Shown: one piece after another, positions 1 through 6,381 of the stretch | How positions within the stretch are numbered: position 1 is the first letter of the stretch | Layout of the letters: every line of letters starts with the position of its first letter | From: Oscillospiraceae bacterium | GTDB taxonomy: Bacteria; Bacillota; Clostridia; UMGS1840; HGM11507 | Assembly (NCBI GenBank): GCA_015068525.1 | Contig: SVKJ01000040.1 | Span: 1-8,492 of the forward strand | DNA: 8,492 bases | Direction: 5' to 3' | Position numbers and translations under genes: made by a program | Notes under the pieces: model-generated | The model's input: only the letters and a program-made list of their open reading frames with translations | Told to the model about the DNA's origin: nothing | Databases searched by the model: none

Positions 1-1209
1 TATCATATGAATAGACGGTGCACTCGCTTTTAATCTCACGCCGAATTTATTGCCTTGTTTTACAATTTCGGGTTCTTCAAGTGTCAGTTCGTCTATTGAC
101 GGAGATACTATTCCGTATCCTTTTCTGTTTACTTCGGAAATTGCATAAGAAAGTTTATCATATTCTTTTTTAATTTTCGAAAGTTCTGTTAAGACATTAA
201 GTAAATCTCTGTCATTTTCTATTGTTAAATCGGTATTTTCACTTATAATTTTATAGAAAAGTTCATCTTTTAAATCAAGTTTAACATAAACTGTTCCTTC
301 TCCCAGATTACAATCAGATATTCCTGCATATTTTATAAAGTCATAATCGTCAAGAAGAGTAAGAGTATTTTTCACGTCATTTACTTTATAAGCATTTTTT
401 ATAACTTCTCTTATAGAACGGCATACATTATTTTTCAGCCAGTTTGTCGGAGGCAGAGTTGAAAGCCAGTCAGGTGTATCAAATTCTACTTGCTTAACAG
501 GAAATTCATTAAGCACTGCTCCAATTACATCAAGCATTTCTTCTTTTGTTATTTCAAGTAAATTAAGTGCCATAATGGGTACATTATACTTTTCTTCAAG
601 TTCGCTTTTTAAAGATATACTTTCAGAAGAATAGGGATTTTCACAGTTTAAAAGAACAACAAAAGGTTTACCAATCTCTTTTAGTTCGTTTATTACCCTT
701 TCTTCCGCTTCAACATAATCTTCTCTCGGAATTTCTGATATACTTCCGTCAGTTGTTATAACAAGACCGATTGTAGAATGGTCACATATTACTTTTTTAG
801 TGCCGAGTTCTGCTGCTTTAATAAATGGAATAGGTTCGGAATACCAAGGTGTATTTACCATTCTCGGCTCTTCATTTTCTATATGCCCGAGTGCTGAATC
901 CACAACGTATCCGACACAGTCAATCATTCTGACATTAAAACTTACATTATCCTCTGTTTTTATTTTAATTGCTTCATTCGGGATAAATTTCGGCTCGGTT
1001 GTCATAATAGTTTTGCCCTTAGCACTTTGAGGCAACTCGTCTTTTGCCCTTTCTTTTTTATGCTCGTTTGATATATTGGGAATGACAAGAGAAGACATAA
1101 AATTTTTAATAAAGGTTGATTTACCTGTACGAACAGGTCCGACTACCCCTATATAAATATCTCCATCGGTTCTCTTTGCCACATCTTCCAAAACATTATA
1201 TTGTCCCAT
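1..1209 (-). CDS. spoIVA: Stage IV sporulation protein A, SpoIVA (3' end cut by window edge)
   Basis: SpoIVA is the coat-basement ATPase that polymerises on the forespore surface in the mother cell and anchors the spore coat (known from Bacillus subtilis). The window holds the first 403 codons; the B. subtilis protein has 492 residues, so about 90 are missing off the left edge. Seen directly: N-terminal TRAFAC-type ATPase domain with Walker A GPVRTGKST at residues 24-32 (Lys30), the sensor threonine pair Thr70-Thr71 in TIMTTEPKF, and a Walker B/DxxG-like MIDCVGYVVD with Asp97; these fall at the same residue numbers as in B. subtilis. The start is fixed by a perfect AAGGAGG 8 nt upstream of the ATG. 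A sigma-E-like promoter lies just upstream (separate entry), fitting mother-cell expression. No truncation or frameshift is seen within the window. The identity is very secure. Confidence 0.97.
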   Translation of the reverse strand, partial: MGQYNVLEDVAKRTDGDIYIGVVGPVRTGKSTFIKNFMSSLVIPNISNEHKKERAKDELPQSAKGKTIMTTEPKFIPNEAIKIKTEDNVSFNVRMIDCVGYVVDSALGHIENEEPRMVNTPWYSEPIPFIKAAELGTKKVICDHSTIGLVITTDGSISEIPREDYVEAEERVINELKEIGKPFVVLLNCENPYSSESISLKSELEEKYNVPIMALNLLEITKEEMLDVIGAVLNEFPVKQVEFDTPDWLSTLPPTNWLKNNVCRSIREVIKNAYKVNDVKNTLTLLDDYDFIKYAGISDCNLGEGTVYVKLDLKDELFYKIISENTDLTIENDRDLLNVLTELSKIKKEYDKLSYAISEVNRKGYGIVSPSIDELTLEEPEIVKQGNKFGVRLKASAPSIHMI

Positions 1210-1240
1210 AATTTTTCCTCCTTGATAAATCAGTTAGTAT

Positions 1241-1269
1241 ATTGTATTTTAGGAGAAAAAAAAATATTA
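1241..1269 (-). promoter_or_regulatory. Sigma-E-type promoter of spoIVA
   Basis: Reading on the minus strand, TAATATT (1269-1263) fits the sigma-E -35 consensus KMATATT exactly, and AATACAAT (1248-1241) matches the -10 consensus CATACAAT at seven of eight positions, with a 14-nt spacer, the usual distance. Transcription would begin near 1234 and give a leader of about 25 nt carrying the AAGGAGG site. B. subtilis spoIVA is known to be sigma-E dependent; the assignment here is by motif and context. Confidence 0.75.
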
Positions 1270-1283
1270 CTTTTTTTAATATT
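1256..1283 (-). terminator. Possible weak AT-only terminator after the EamA gene
   Basis: About 20 nt past the stop codon of the EamA gene, AATATTA (1283-1277) and TAATATT (1269-1263) can pair as a 7-bp stem around a 7-nt loop, followed by nine T residues (1264-1256, partly overlapping the stem base). All pairs are A-T, so the stem is weak. Its right arm is the same sequence as the spoIVA -35 element. It is the only terminator-like structure in this 94-nt gap. Confidence 0.3.
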
Positions 1284-1303
1284 AATTTCAAATGTTATTA
1301 TAT

Positions 1304-2197
1304 TTAATTTTTATTTTTTTTAGGAATTTGAACAATTATGATGGCAATAAACATAATTATACATCCAATAAGTTCCCTCTCTGTCATACGTTCATTAAGA
1401 ATTATTGCACCTGCTATAACGGCAAACACAGACTCAAGGCTCATAAGTAACGAGGCAACAGTAGGCTCGGTATATTTTTGGGCAACTATCTGGAATGTGT
1501 ATCCTAAGCCTCCTGAAATCACTCCGCAATAAACAATGGGCAGAGCGGCAGAAATAATTTTATCAGTTCCCGGTGTTTCGAAAATAAAAGCAAAAATCCA
1601 GGAAATAACTGCAACGGTTGTAAACTGGATTGCAGAAATACGTATTGGATTTCCTTTTAAAACAAAGTAATCACAACAAAGTATATGCCCCGAAAAAAAG
1701 AATGCACAAATTAAAACAAGTGTATCTCCGTAAGATAAGAAAAAACCTTCATTTATACAAAGTAAATACATTCCGATAAGTCCGATAATTACTGAGATAA
1801 GAACAAGTAATGAACTTTTCTTTTTAAAAACAACAAAATTTATAACAGGAACTATAATTATATAAAGCGCTGTTATAAATCCTGCCTTACCTGCAGTTGT
1901 ATAAATAATTCCTGTTTGCTGAAGCATACTTGCCATGGTAAGAAATACTCCGCAACATATTCCGCCGATAATTGTATTCTTCTTATATGCTTTATTTAAT
2001 TTAATATCATTAAATTCTTCATCTTTACAAAAGACAGATAAAATCCCTATAGCAATTGCCGCCAATGTCATTCTTGAGGCTCCGAATGTAAAGGGCTCTA
2101 TACTTTCCATTCCAACTCTTTGAAATGCAAATGCCGTTCCCCAGATAACTGCGGTAAATATTAACAATAAGTTTCCAAACAAATGATTCTTTTTCAT
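1304..2197 (-). CDS. EamA/DMT-superfamily membrane transporter
   Basis: Predicted inner-membrane carrier of the drug/metabolite transporter superfamily, with two EamA repeats of about five helices each. The 297 residues (usual family length near 300) are almost wholly hydrophobic segments. The first repeat opens with IFTAVIWGTAFAFQRVGM (residues 12-29), the typical TM1 with WG; the second ends with a canonical stretch containing GYTFQIVAQKYTEP, LESVFAVIAGAIILNERM and a terminal helix IIMFIAIIIVQIP followed by a Lys/Asn tail. The frame could start 23 codons earlier at 2266, but I chose the ATG at 2197 because GGAG lies 8 nt upstream and because a good sigma-A promoter sits between the two candidate starts. 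Members export amino acids, nucleosides or drugs; the substrate cannot be read from sequence. It stands alone between spoIVA and gene debris. Confidence 0.9.
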   Translation of the reverse strand: MKKNHLFGNLLLIFTAVIWGTAFAFQRVGMESIEPFTFGASRMTLAAIAIGILSVFCKDEEFNDIKLNKAYKKNTIIGGICCGVFLTMASMLQQTGIIYTTAGKAGFITALYIIIVPVINFVVFKKKSSLLVLISVIIGLIGMYLLCINEGFFLSYGDTLVLICAFFFSGHILCCDYFVLKGNPIRISAIQFTTVAVISWIFAFIFETPGTDKIISAALPIVYCGVISGGLGYTFQIVAQKYTEPTVASLLMSLESVFAVIAGAIILNERMTERELIGCIIMFIAIIIVQIPKKNKN

Positions 2198-2237
2198 ATT
2201 GCTTCTCCATTTGATAAATTGATTTTTAGTTTTGTTA

Positions 2238-2266
2238 ATTATACCAATTTTTTTACCTTTTGTCAC
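2238..2266 (-). promoter_or_regulatory. Sigma-A promoter of the EamA gene
   Basis: On the minus strand GTGACA (2266-2261) matches the TTGACA -35 at five of six positions and TATAAT (2243-2238) is a perfect -10, separated by 17 nt. Initiation near 2231 gives a leader of about 34 nt including the GGAG site. The -35 begins exactly at the last base of the stop codon of the SLOG remnant, so this promoter overlaps that fragment's 3' end. Confidence 0.75.
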
Positions 2267-2385
2267 TAATTTTTAAAAATATTGAAAATATTCTTGTTTT
2301 TCTTTTTTGCATACGACAGCGTTTTATAAGCACCGCCCCATGTGTGTTCTACATAACATATAAGATACTTAGAATTATTCATCAT
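2266..2385 (-). pseudogene. C-terminal remnant of a SLOG/DUF1273-like protein
   Basis: A 39-codon frame reads YLICYVEHTWGGAYKTLSYA (residues 7-26), then KKKNKNIFNIFKN. This is the style of the last part of SLOG-family (DUF1273/YpsA-like) proteins: a hydrophobic strand, a GGAY-K-T turn, the helix leading to AKKK, then a final strand. Family members are normally well over 100 residues, so only the tail is present. The next frame upstream carries MKQRGKY (2411-2387), which resembles the RNKYM segment that comes just before this tail in intact relatives, suggesting a frameshift near 2387 as well as truncation. An AGAGAGG precedes the ATG at 2385, so a 39-residue peptide could still be made, but a remnant is the simpler reading. 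Assignment is from remembered family pattern, not a search. Confidence 0.6.
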
Positions 2386-2435
2386 ACTTTCCTCTCTGTT
2401 TCATTAAATACTCACTATATGTAAGTATTATATAA

Positions 2436-2546
2436 CACTTACAAAGAATTGAAACAGCAGCATCTTCCTGCACTTTAGATACATTAATAGATATTGCAGA
2501 AGCATTAAATATTCCACTAAAGAAATTATTTGAATTTAAAGACTAA
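2436..2546 (+). pseudogene. C-terminal remnant of an XRE-family (HTH_3) regulator
   Basis: The plus strand reads LQRIETAASSCTLDTLIDIA followed by EALNIPLKKLFEFKD and a TAA stop, 36 codons in all. This is the recognisable second half of an XRE/Cro helix-turn-helix domain: the end of the recognition helix (LQRIE), the loop, helix four (TLDTLIDIAEAL) and helix five ending in LKKLF. An in-frame TAA at 2433-2435 immediately precedes it and no start codon or ribosome site is present, so the N-terminal half with helices one to three is lost. It points toward the SLOG tail's upstream side and lies opposite in strand to the neighbouring genes. It is not the cognate HipB of the nearby kinase, as it is downstream, inverted and broken. 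Confidence 0.6.
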
Positions 2547-2590
2547 AAAAGAGTGCTATCTTCACGTATTCAAATGAAGATAACACTCTT
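2545..2590 (-). terminator. Intrinsic terminator of the HipA-like module
   Basis: Seven nt past the kinase stop codon, AAGAGTGTTATCTTCA (2590-2575) pairs over all 16 positions, including one G-U wobble, with TGAAGATAGCACTCTT (2564-2549) around a 10-nt loop, followed by a run of T residues to 2545. On the plus strand the wobble becomes a C-A mismatch, so the structure is best formed in the minus-strand transcript. It also closes the plus-strand XRE remnant, whose stop codon overlaps the T-run. Confidence 0.88.
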
Positions 2591-2596
2591 AATTTT

Positions 2597-3676
2597 TTAT
2601 GTAGCCCAGCCAATTACATTGGCAATTCGTTCTTTCAGTTCGTCAAACTGTCTTTCAGACAGATATGTTTTAACATCTTCTAAATCTATTGATTTAAGTT
2701 TTTCTGCAATGTCCTTGTGTCCTGCTACAAAGCGCTCACAAAGGTCATCTAAGGGGATAGATGCAGAATTACCCATTGTTGTTCTTGAAAGCCCTAAAAA
2801 GCCTTCCTGGAAGGCAACATTGTGGTCATAGCATGGTGATACAGATTTAAACTCAAAAGTTTTACTGTCATAGAGCAGTCCATAGTTATCATCGTGCAAG
2901 TCAGGGTTCGCAATAATATAATTAAATATATACATTCTCTGCAACTCGACAATGATTTTGTGATACTTAACATCTTTTACCAATATATTATAGATTTCAT
3001 CTGATGTATCAAAATATGTTTTCAGTTCACTTGCGTGAACTAAAGATGTGGAGTAGTCTGTGAAAATCTTAATCTTTACCAATTCACCTTCCAAATCACA
3101 TTCAGCAACATTTACACCAATCTGCTTTCCGATAAGATATGCAGGGTATTCCAAAGCTGCATCTTTTTTCAACTTATAAATATAACCACCGAATACTGCT
3201 TTAGGGAAATAGCCTTTTGTGGTAAATAAAGATGTATAGCCTTTTAATATATCTTCACTTTCTTTAAGTTCGCCTGTTAATGCAACATTGTTAAGGGCGA
3301 TGTTATCATCTCTTAATCTTTTAAGCTCATCCCAATCAGCAATGGAATCACGGGTTTTTATCCAGAAATTATCTGTAAAAGATATACCGGAACTGTCCTT
3401 AATAACCTTATCTTTGTCTCTTCCGACCTTACGGGCAATATAAACCATATTCATATATGTTCTGTTTAAATTGTTTATTCTATCAGTCAGCCATTCAGAT
3501 ACCGACACTGCGGAAATCTTGTCCTTGCCACGAAGCCCGAAAGGAAGTCGCTCTTTACAATAAACTATAACCTCATCAGTTTCTCTATTAAATTGAAGCA
3601 CAGGAACATCTTCATGCATTATGGTATATCTTTTAATTTTTTTTGTTGATTGCCCATTATTTGGAATTGTAACCAT
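2597..3676 (-). CDS. HipA-like serine/threonine kinase (putative toxin)
   Basis: Protein of 359 residues with the HipA kinase fold in its C-terminal half. Visible catalytic signature: NPDLHDDNYG at residues 257-266, matching the HipA D-x-H-x-x-N loop (Asp259, His261, Asn264), then SPCYDHNVAF with Asp284 as the metal-binding aspartate. Upstream, SGISFTDNFWIK (97-108) is typical of the Firmicutes HipA-like group. HipA of E. coli phosphorylates glutamyl-tRNA synthetase and induces dormancy; the target here is unknown. I start at the ATG at 3676, with GGAGGG 7 nt upstream; the frame continues ten codons to 3706, but that ATG has no ribosome site and would overlap the preceding gene. It lies 22 nt after a small gene in the same direction, so the two form an operon, and an intrinsic terminator follows. 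E. coli HipA has about 440 residues, so this protein is shorter. Confidence 0.85.
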   Translation of the reverse strand: MVTIPNNGQSTKKIKRYTIMHEDVPVLQFNRETDEVIVYCKERLPFGLRGKDKISAVSVSEWLTDRINNLNRTYMNMVYIARKVGRDKDKVIKDSSGISFTDNFWIKTRDSIADWDELKRLRDDNIALNNVALTGELKESEDILKGYTSLFTTKGYFPKAVFGGYIYKLKKDAALEYPAYLIGKQIGVNVAECDLEGELVKIKIFTDYSTSLVHASELKTYFDTSDEIYNILVKDVKYHKIIVELQRMYIFNYIIANPDLHDDNYGLLYDSKTFEFKSVSPCYDHNVAFQEGFLGLSRTTMGNSASIPLDDLCERFVAGHKDIAEKLKSIDLEDVKTYLSERQFDELKERIANVIGWAT

Positions 3677-3698
3677 AAAATATCCCTCCACACTATAT

Positions 3699-4256
3699 TT
3701 ATCCATTCATTAATGCAACAATCGCTTCTATATTATCAATAATAAACTGTTGTGCATTACGATTATACAAAACGGCAGTATATACTCCCTGTGCTCCTGT
3801 TCGTAATTCAGTAATTATACCAAGTTCACTACCATGTTTTGTCGGCATTTTAGTTGTTTTGCCGTTTGGTTTTTCTGAAACTTCAAGAATTTCTATACTT
3901 AAAAGCCAGTCAGTAATATTCTTATATGTTATTTTTTTCATATTATCATTATCAGTAAGTGCATTTATCCTCTTTGCAATTTCAGTTATAGAAATCGGCA
4001 CATCAGAATATTCAAATTTTTGCATTTCTTCAAATGTTATATAAAAATTTTCTTTAGCCACTTTTTTTACAATTGGTTTTTCCTTATCTTCTATAACCTG
4101 TCTTAAAACATCAGATACATAAAAAAGACACCTGGACAGACGAACATTATTTAATGTATCACTTTCAGGTATTACAGTATCATCAATAGGATTTATACCA
4201 TTTGCTAATTTTTCAATATAAGTTTTTGCTCTTATAAGAGTTTCGATTTCAGTCAT
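3699..4256 (-). CDS. Putative partner of the HipA-like kinase, possible winged-helix protein
   Basis: A 185-residue soluble protein that I cannot assign to a named family. It has three visible parts: an N-terminal helical block rich in conserved-looking residues (AKTYIEKLANGINPI, then LNNVRLSRCLFYVSDVLRQV, residues 10-54), a Lys-rich linker, and a C-terminal segment (87-150) of helix-helix-strand character (PISITEIAKRI, ITDWLLSIEILEV, TKMPTKHGSELGI) resembling the winged-helix end of phage antirepressor-like proteins. There is no XRE domain, so it is not HipB. The frame extends to a GTG at 4277, but AAGGAGGT lies inside those seven codons and 8 nt before the ATG at 4256, which fixes the start. 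It precedes the kinase by 22 nt in one operon, a place usual for an antitoxin or regulator; that role is inference. Confidence 0.7.
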   Translation of the reverse strand: MTEIETLIRAKTYIEKLANGINPIDDTVIPESDTLNNVRLSRCLFYVSDVLRQVIEDKEKPIVKKVAKENFYITFEEMQKFEYSDVPISITEIAKRINALTDNDNMKKITYKNITDWLLSIEILEVSEKPNGKTTKMPTKHGSELGIITELRTGAQGVYTAVLYNRNAQQFIIDNIEAIVALMNG

Positions 4257-4343
4257 AATATGTACCTCCTTATTCACAAAACATTAGCAACTTTTTTTAA
4301 TATAATACTTTTTTCAACAGTTTTATACTTTGCATTTCAAATT

Positions 4344-4538
4344 AAAAAAGCCCGCTTATGCCGTTACAAGTCCTATAAAAACCTGCTTATGCAGGTGGGT
4401 ACCAGCCCGAAAACTTTACTGTTTCTCCTACAGCCACTCTTTCGAGCAGGGAGCATACAAACCATTTTCGGAGACAAAATTCCCTGTTATTATTTATCGG
4501 TTAATATAAAAAACTTGTTGACGGACACAGCAGGCATT
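4344..4538 (-). ncRNA. ssrS: 6S RNA
   Basis: 6S RNA binds the housekeeping sigma-A RNA polymerase as a promoter mimic and tunes transcription in stationary phase. On the minus strand the 5' arm GCCTGCTGTGTCCGT (4535-4521) pairs with the 3' arm ACGG-CATA-AGCGGGC (4364-4350): GCCTGCT with AGCGGGC and CCGT with ACGG, leaving the GUGU/CAUA internal loop usual in the closing stem. The long arm carries CAGGGA/TCCCTG (4486-4481 with 4452-4447), a small CTC-GAAA-GAG hairpin on the 3' side of the central bubble (4446-4437), and the ACCTGC-ATAA-GCAGGT hairpin (4396-4381) of Firmicutes 6S RNAs. A T6 run (4349-4344) ends it. Length of about 195 nt is normal. The exact 5' end is estimated. It begins within a few bases of the SLH gene stop codon. 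Reading frames through it on either strand are artefacts. Confidence 0.82.
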
Positions 4539-4539
4539 T

Positions 4540-4569
4540 ATTATTTACAGTTCATTAAATTATGAACAA
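4540..4569 (-). promoter_or_regulatory. Probable sigma-A promoter of 6S RNA
   Basis: On the minus strand TTGTTC (4569-4564) and AATAAT (4545-4540, five of six matches to TATAAT) are 18 nt apart, and initiation about six or seven bases on falls at the predicted 6S RNA 5' end near 4535-4537. The whole promoter lies inside the last codons and stop codon of the SLH-protein gene. The -35 match is only fair, so this rests partly on position. Confidence 0.45.
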
Positions 4570-5590
4570 TTTTTGCCGCTTCAGCTCTTGTTGTTGTAAG
4601 ATGAGGCTCAAACATATTATTACCTGTTCCGTGAATAATATCCGCTTCCTGCAATTCTTTTATAGCCTCAGTTGCATAGAAACTGATTTTATTCATATCA
4701 TAAAAATCTGTAGAATAAGTTTTAAACGGTAAATCTATATCTGCACGAAGTGCTGCTCTATATGCGATAGTGCACATATCCTGCCTTGTTATATAAACTT
4801 CCTCTTTAAAATCTTCTTCATCGTATATTCCCTGAATAAGTGCGTAGAATTCGGCTGCTGCCATATATGAATAATACCACTTGCCTTCATATTTTTCCCC
4901 AAACTCTTTATCATAAACTGAGTTGGTTTTTAAAAGTGCTTTAACTATCATTTTTATAAATTCTTCACGGGTAACGGGGTTTTGGGGAGAAAAAGTTCTT
5001 TCGCCGGTGCCATTTATAACACCTTCCTTATAAAGATGCATAATACTTTCTACTGCCCATGTATATTCTTCAATATCATCAAAAGGATACGATATTAAAT
5101 GCTGAGGAGGTGCAGGCTCGTTATTTTCATTATTGGCACCTTCCTCTTCCATATCATCAAAAAAATCATCTTCAGGCTCTTCAAAAATAAGTTTACCATT
5201 AAACACTATAAGTTTAAAATTAGCCATACTGTCAGGTACTTTTTTGAAATTTAACATATAGGCAATTTCTTCCTGAAAGCACAAATCAAAGCCTATCAGG
5301 ATAGGCAGATGTTCTTCCTTTTGCATAGTTTGTAAAAGAACAGTTATAAAATAAGCATCCAGATCCTGTGCATAGATATTGGACTTAAACTCGTCAACAG
5401 TTGCATCCATATCATTTAAAAATTTTTCAATGGCTTCATCTGAGATATTGGCACTTTTAAGTTTTATAATAAAATTATCCGAAAGCGCACAAAGGTTCTC
5501 GTATGTTGACATTCCTTCGCATAAGGAAACAAAAGTAAAATTTGAAATTAAAAATGTAATAATAAGAAAAGTTAAAACAAATTTTCTCAT
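4541..5590 (-). CDS. Exported SLH-domain surface protein
   Basis: A 349-residue secreted protein predicted to attach to the cell wall through three C-terminal S-layer homology domains, which bind pyruvylated secondary wall polymers. Seen: signal peptide with basic start and hydrophobic core (MRKFVLTFLIITFLIS, residues 1-16); an N-terminal region of about 110 residues that I do not recognise; a very acidic, Asn/Pro-rich linker (about 136-163, with EEPEDDFFDDMEEEG); then SLH repeats at about 170-220 (INGTGERTFSPQNPVTREEF), 235-282 and 292-346 (IHGTGNNMFEPHLTTTRAEA). The Cys after VSL near residue 24 lacks the small residue needed for a lipobox, so it is probably not a lipoprotein. The frame can begin at a TTG four codons earlier, but GGAGGGG directly before the ATG at 5590 decides the start. 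It is divergent from the yetF-like gene and 6S RNA follows at once. The role of the N-terminal part is unknown. Confidence 0.9.
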   Translation of the reverse strand: MRKFVLTFLIITFLISNFTFVSLCEGMSTYENLCALSDNFIIKLKSANISDEAIEKFLNDMDATVDEFKSNIYAQDLDAYFITVLLQTMQKEEHLPILIGFDLCFQEEIAYMLNFKKVPDSMANFKLIVFNGKLIFEEPEDDFFDDMEEEGANNENNEPAPPQHLISYPFDDIEEYTWAVESIMHLYKEGVINGTGERTFSPQNPVTREEFIKMIVKALLKTNSVYDKEFGEKYEGKWYYSYMAAAEFYALIQGIYDEEDFKEEVYITRQDMCTIAYRAALRADIDLPFKTYSTDFYDMNKISFYATEAIKELQEADIIHGTGNNMFEPHLTTTRAEAAKIVHNLMNCK

Positions 5591-5620
5591 ATTCCCCTCC
5601 AAAAAATCTTTTATAAAATA

Positions 5621-5626
5621 ATTATA
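5621..5626 (-). promoter_or_regulatory. Probable -10 element of the SLH-protein gene
   Basis: In the 113-nt divergent gap the minus strand has a perfect TATAAT at 5626-5621, 31 nt before the SLH start codon. The -35 region 17 nt upstream (TTTATT) is poor, so only the -10 is claimed. The rest of the gap is nearly pure A/T, and no convincing promoter could be chosen for the plus-strand gene. Confidence 0.45.
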
Positions 5627-5703
5627 CTACATTATCTTTAAAAAATAAATAATTTTTTTTCAAAATTAAATAATATTAATATTAAATTTTTCAGGGTGAA
5701 ATT

Positions 5704-6381
5704 ATGATACTTGTTATAAGAACTTTTATATTATATTTTCTGGTAATGTTCTCCTTAAGGTTTATGGGTAAAAAGCAAATAGGACAAATGGAGCCATCAG
5801 AACTTACCGTTGCAATTATGATTTCCGAACTTGCTACTATCCCTCTTTCTGAAACAGGAATTCCCCTTTTAAACGGAATTGTACCTGTTTTGATTTTATC
5901 TGCTATTGAAATACTCATTTCAATTCTTGTTATAAAAAGTCTTAAATTTCGGAAACTCGTTACGGGAAAGCCTGTTATTATTGTTGAAAAAGGAATACTT
6001 AACGAAGAAGTTTTAAGAAACACAAGGTTTACAACAGATGATTTACTCACTGAAATGCGACTTAAGGGAGTTTCAAACATAACGGATATTCAATACGCAA
6101 TTTTAGAAACGGGAGGACAGGTAAGTTTTATTTTAAATAAAGAAAATTCCCCCATAACTTTTAAAGATTTAAATATAAATGTCAAAGAAGATTTTATGCC
6201 ATTTCCTGTTATATCCAAAGGAGTTCTTTTAAAAGAAAATCTTAGTATTATCAGCCGTGATGAAAAATGGTTAAATAACAAACTTAAGGAAAAAGGATAC
6301 AGTGATTACAGTCAAATACTGCTTCTTATGGCAAACCATAAAGAAATAAAATTTATACAAAAAAAGGAAACGAAAAAATGA
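5704..6381 (+). CDS. YetF/DUF421 family membrane protein
   Basis: A 225-residue protein of the DUF421 (YetF/YcaP) family; members are membrane-bound with a cytoplasmic beta domain, and those linked to spores in Bacillus affect germination-related traits, though the biochemical role is unsettled. Three N-terminal membrane segments are visible (about residues 1-20, 36-52 and 58-79), with the family motif MGKKQIGQMEPSELTVAIMI at 21-40. The DUF421 domain follows: GKPVIIVEKGILNEEVLR (92-109), a helix FTTDDLLTEMRLKGV (113-127), then ITDIQYAILETGGQVSFI (130-147). Length is normal for the family. A GGGTGA before the ATG serves as ribosome site. The stop codon overlaps the next start (ATGA), so the two genes are coupled. 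The family assignment is secure; the function is not. Confidence 0.92.
   Translation: MILVIRTFILYFLVMFSLRFMGKKQIGQMEPSELTVAIMISELATIPLSETGIPLLNGIVPVLILSAIEILISILVIKSLKFRKLVTGKPVIIVEKGILNEEVLRNTRFTTDDLLTEMRLKGVSNITDIQYAILETGGQVSFILNKENSPITFKDLNINVKEDFMPFPVISKGVLLKENLSIISRDEKWLNNKLKEKGYSDYSQILLLMANHKEIKFIQKKETKK

Noticed and set aside
800..1030. 76-codon plus-strand frame
   Set aside because: It is fully antisense to the conserved ATPase domain of spoIVA and lacks a ribosome site.
2198..2266. EamA protein start at 2266
   Set aside because: The extra 23 residues are polar and unlike the family, and the sigma-A promoter -10 lies inside them; the ATG at 2197 has a GGAG site.
2436..2546. XRE fragment as the HipB antitoxin of the kinase
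   Set aside because: It is truncated, has no start codon, lies downstream on the opposite strand and is separated by the terminator.
3676..3706. Start of the HipA-like kinase at 3706, overlapping the upstream stop codon
   Set aside because: No ribosome site precedes that ATG, while GGAGGG lies 7 nt before the ATG at 3676.
4260..4565. 101-codon open frame on the plus strand
   Set aside because: It lies opposite the 6S RNA gene and the end of the SLH gene, has no ribosome site and has an odd composition; it is an accident of the structured RNA.
5691..6080. 129-codon minus-strand frame
   Set aside because: It is antisense to the well-supported YetF-like gene and has no family pattern.
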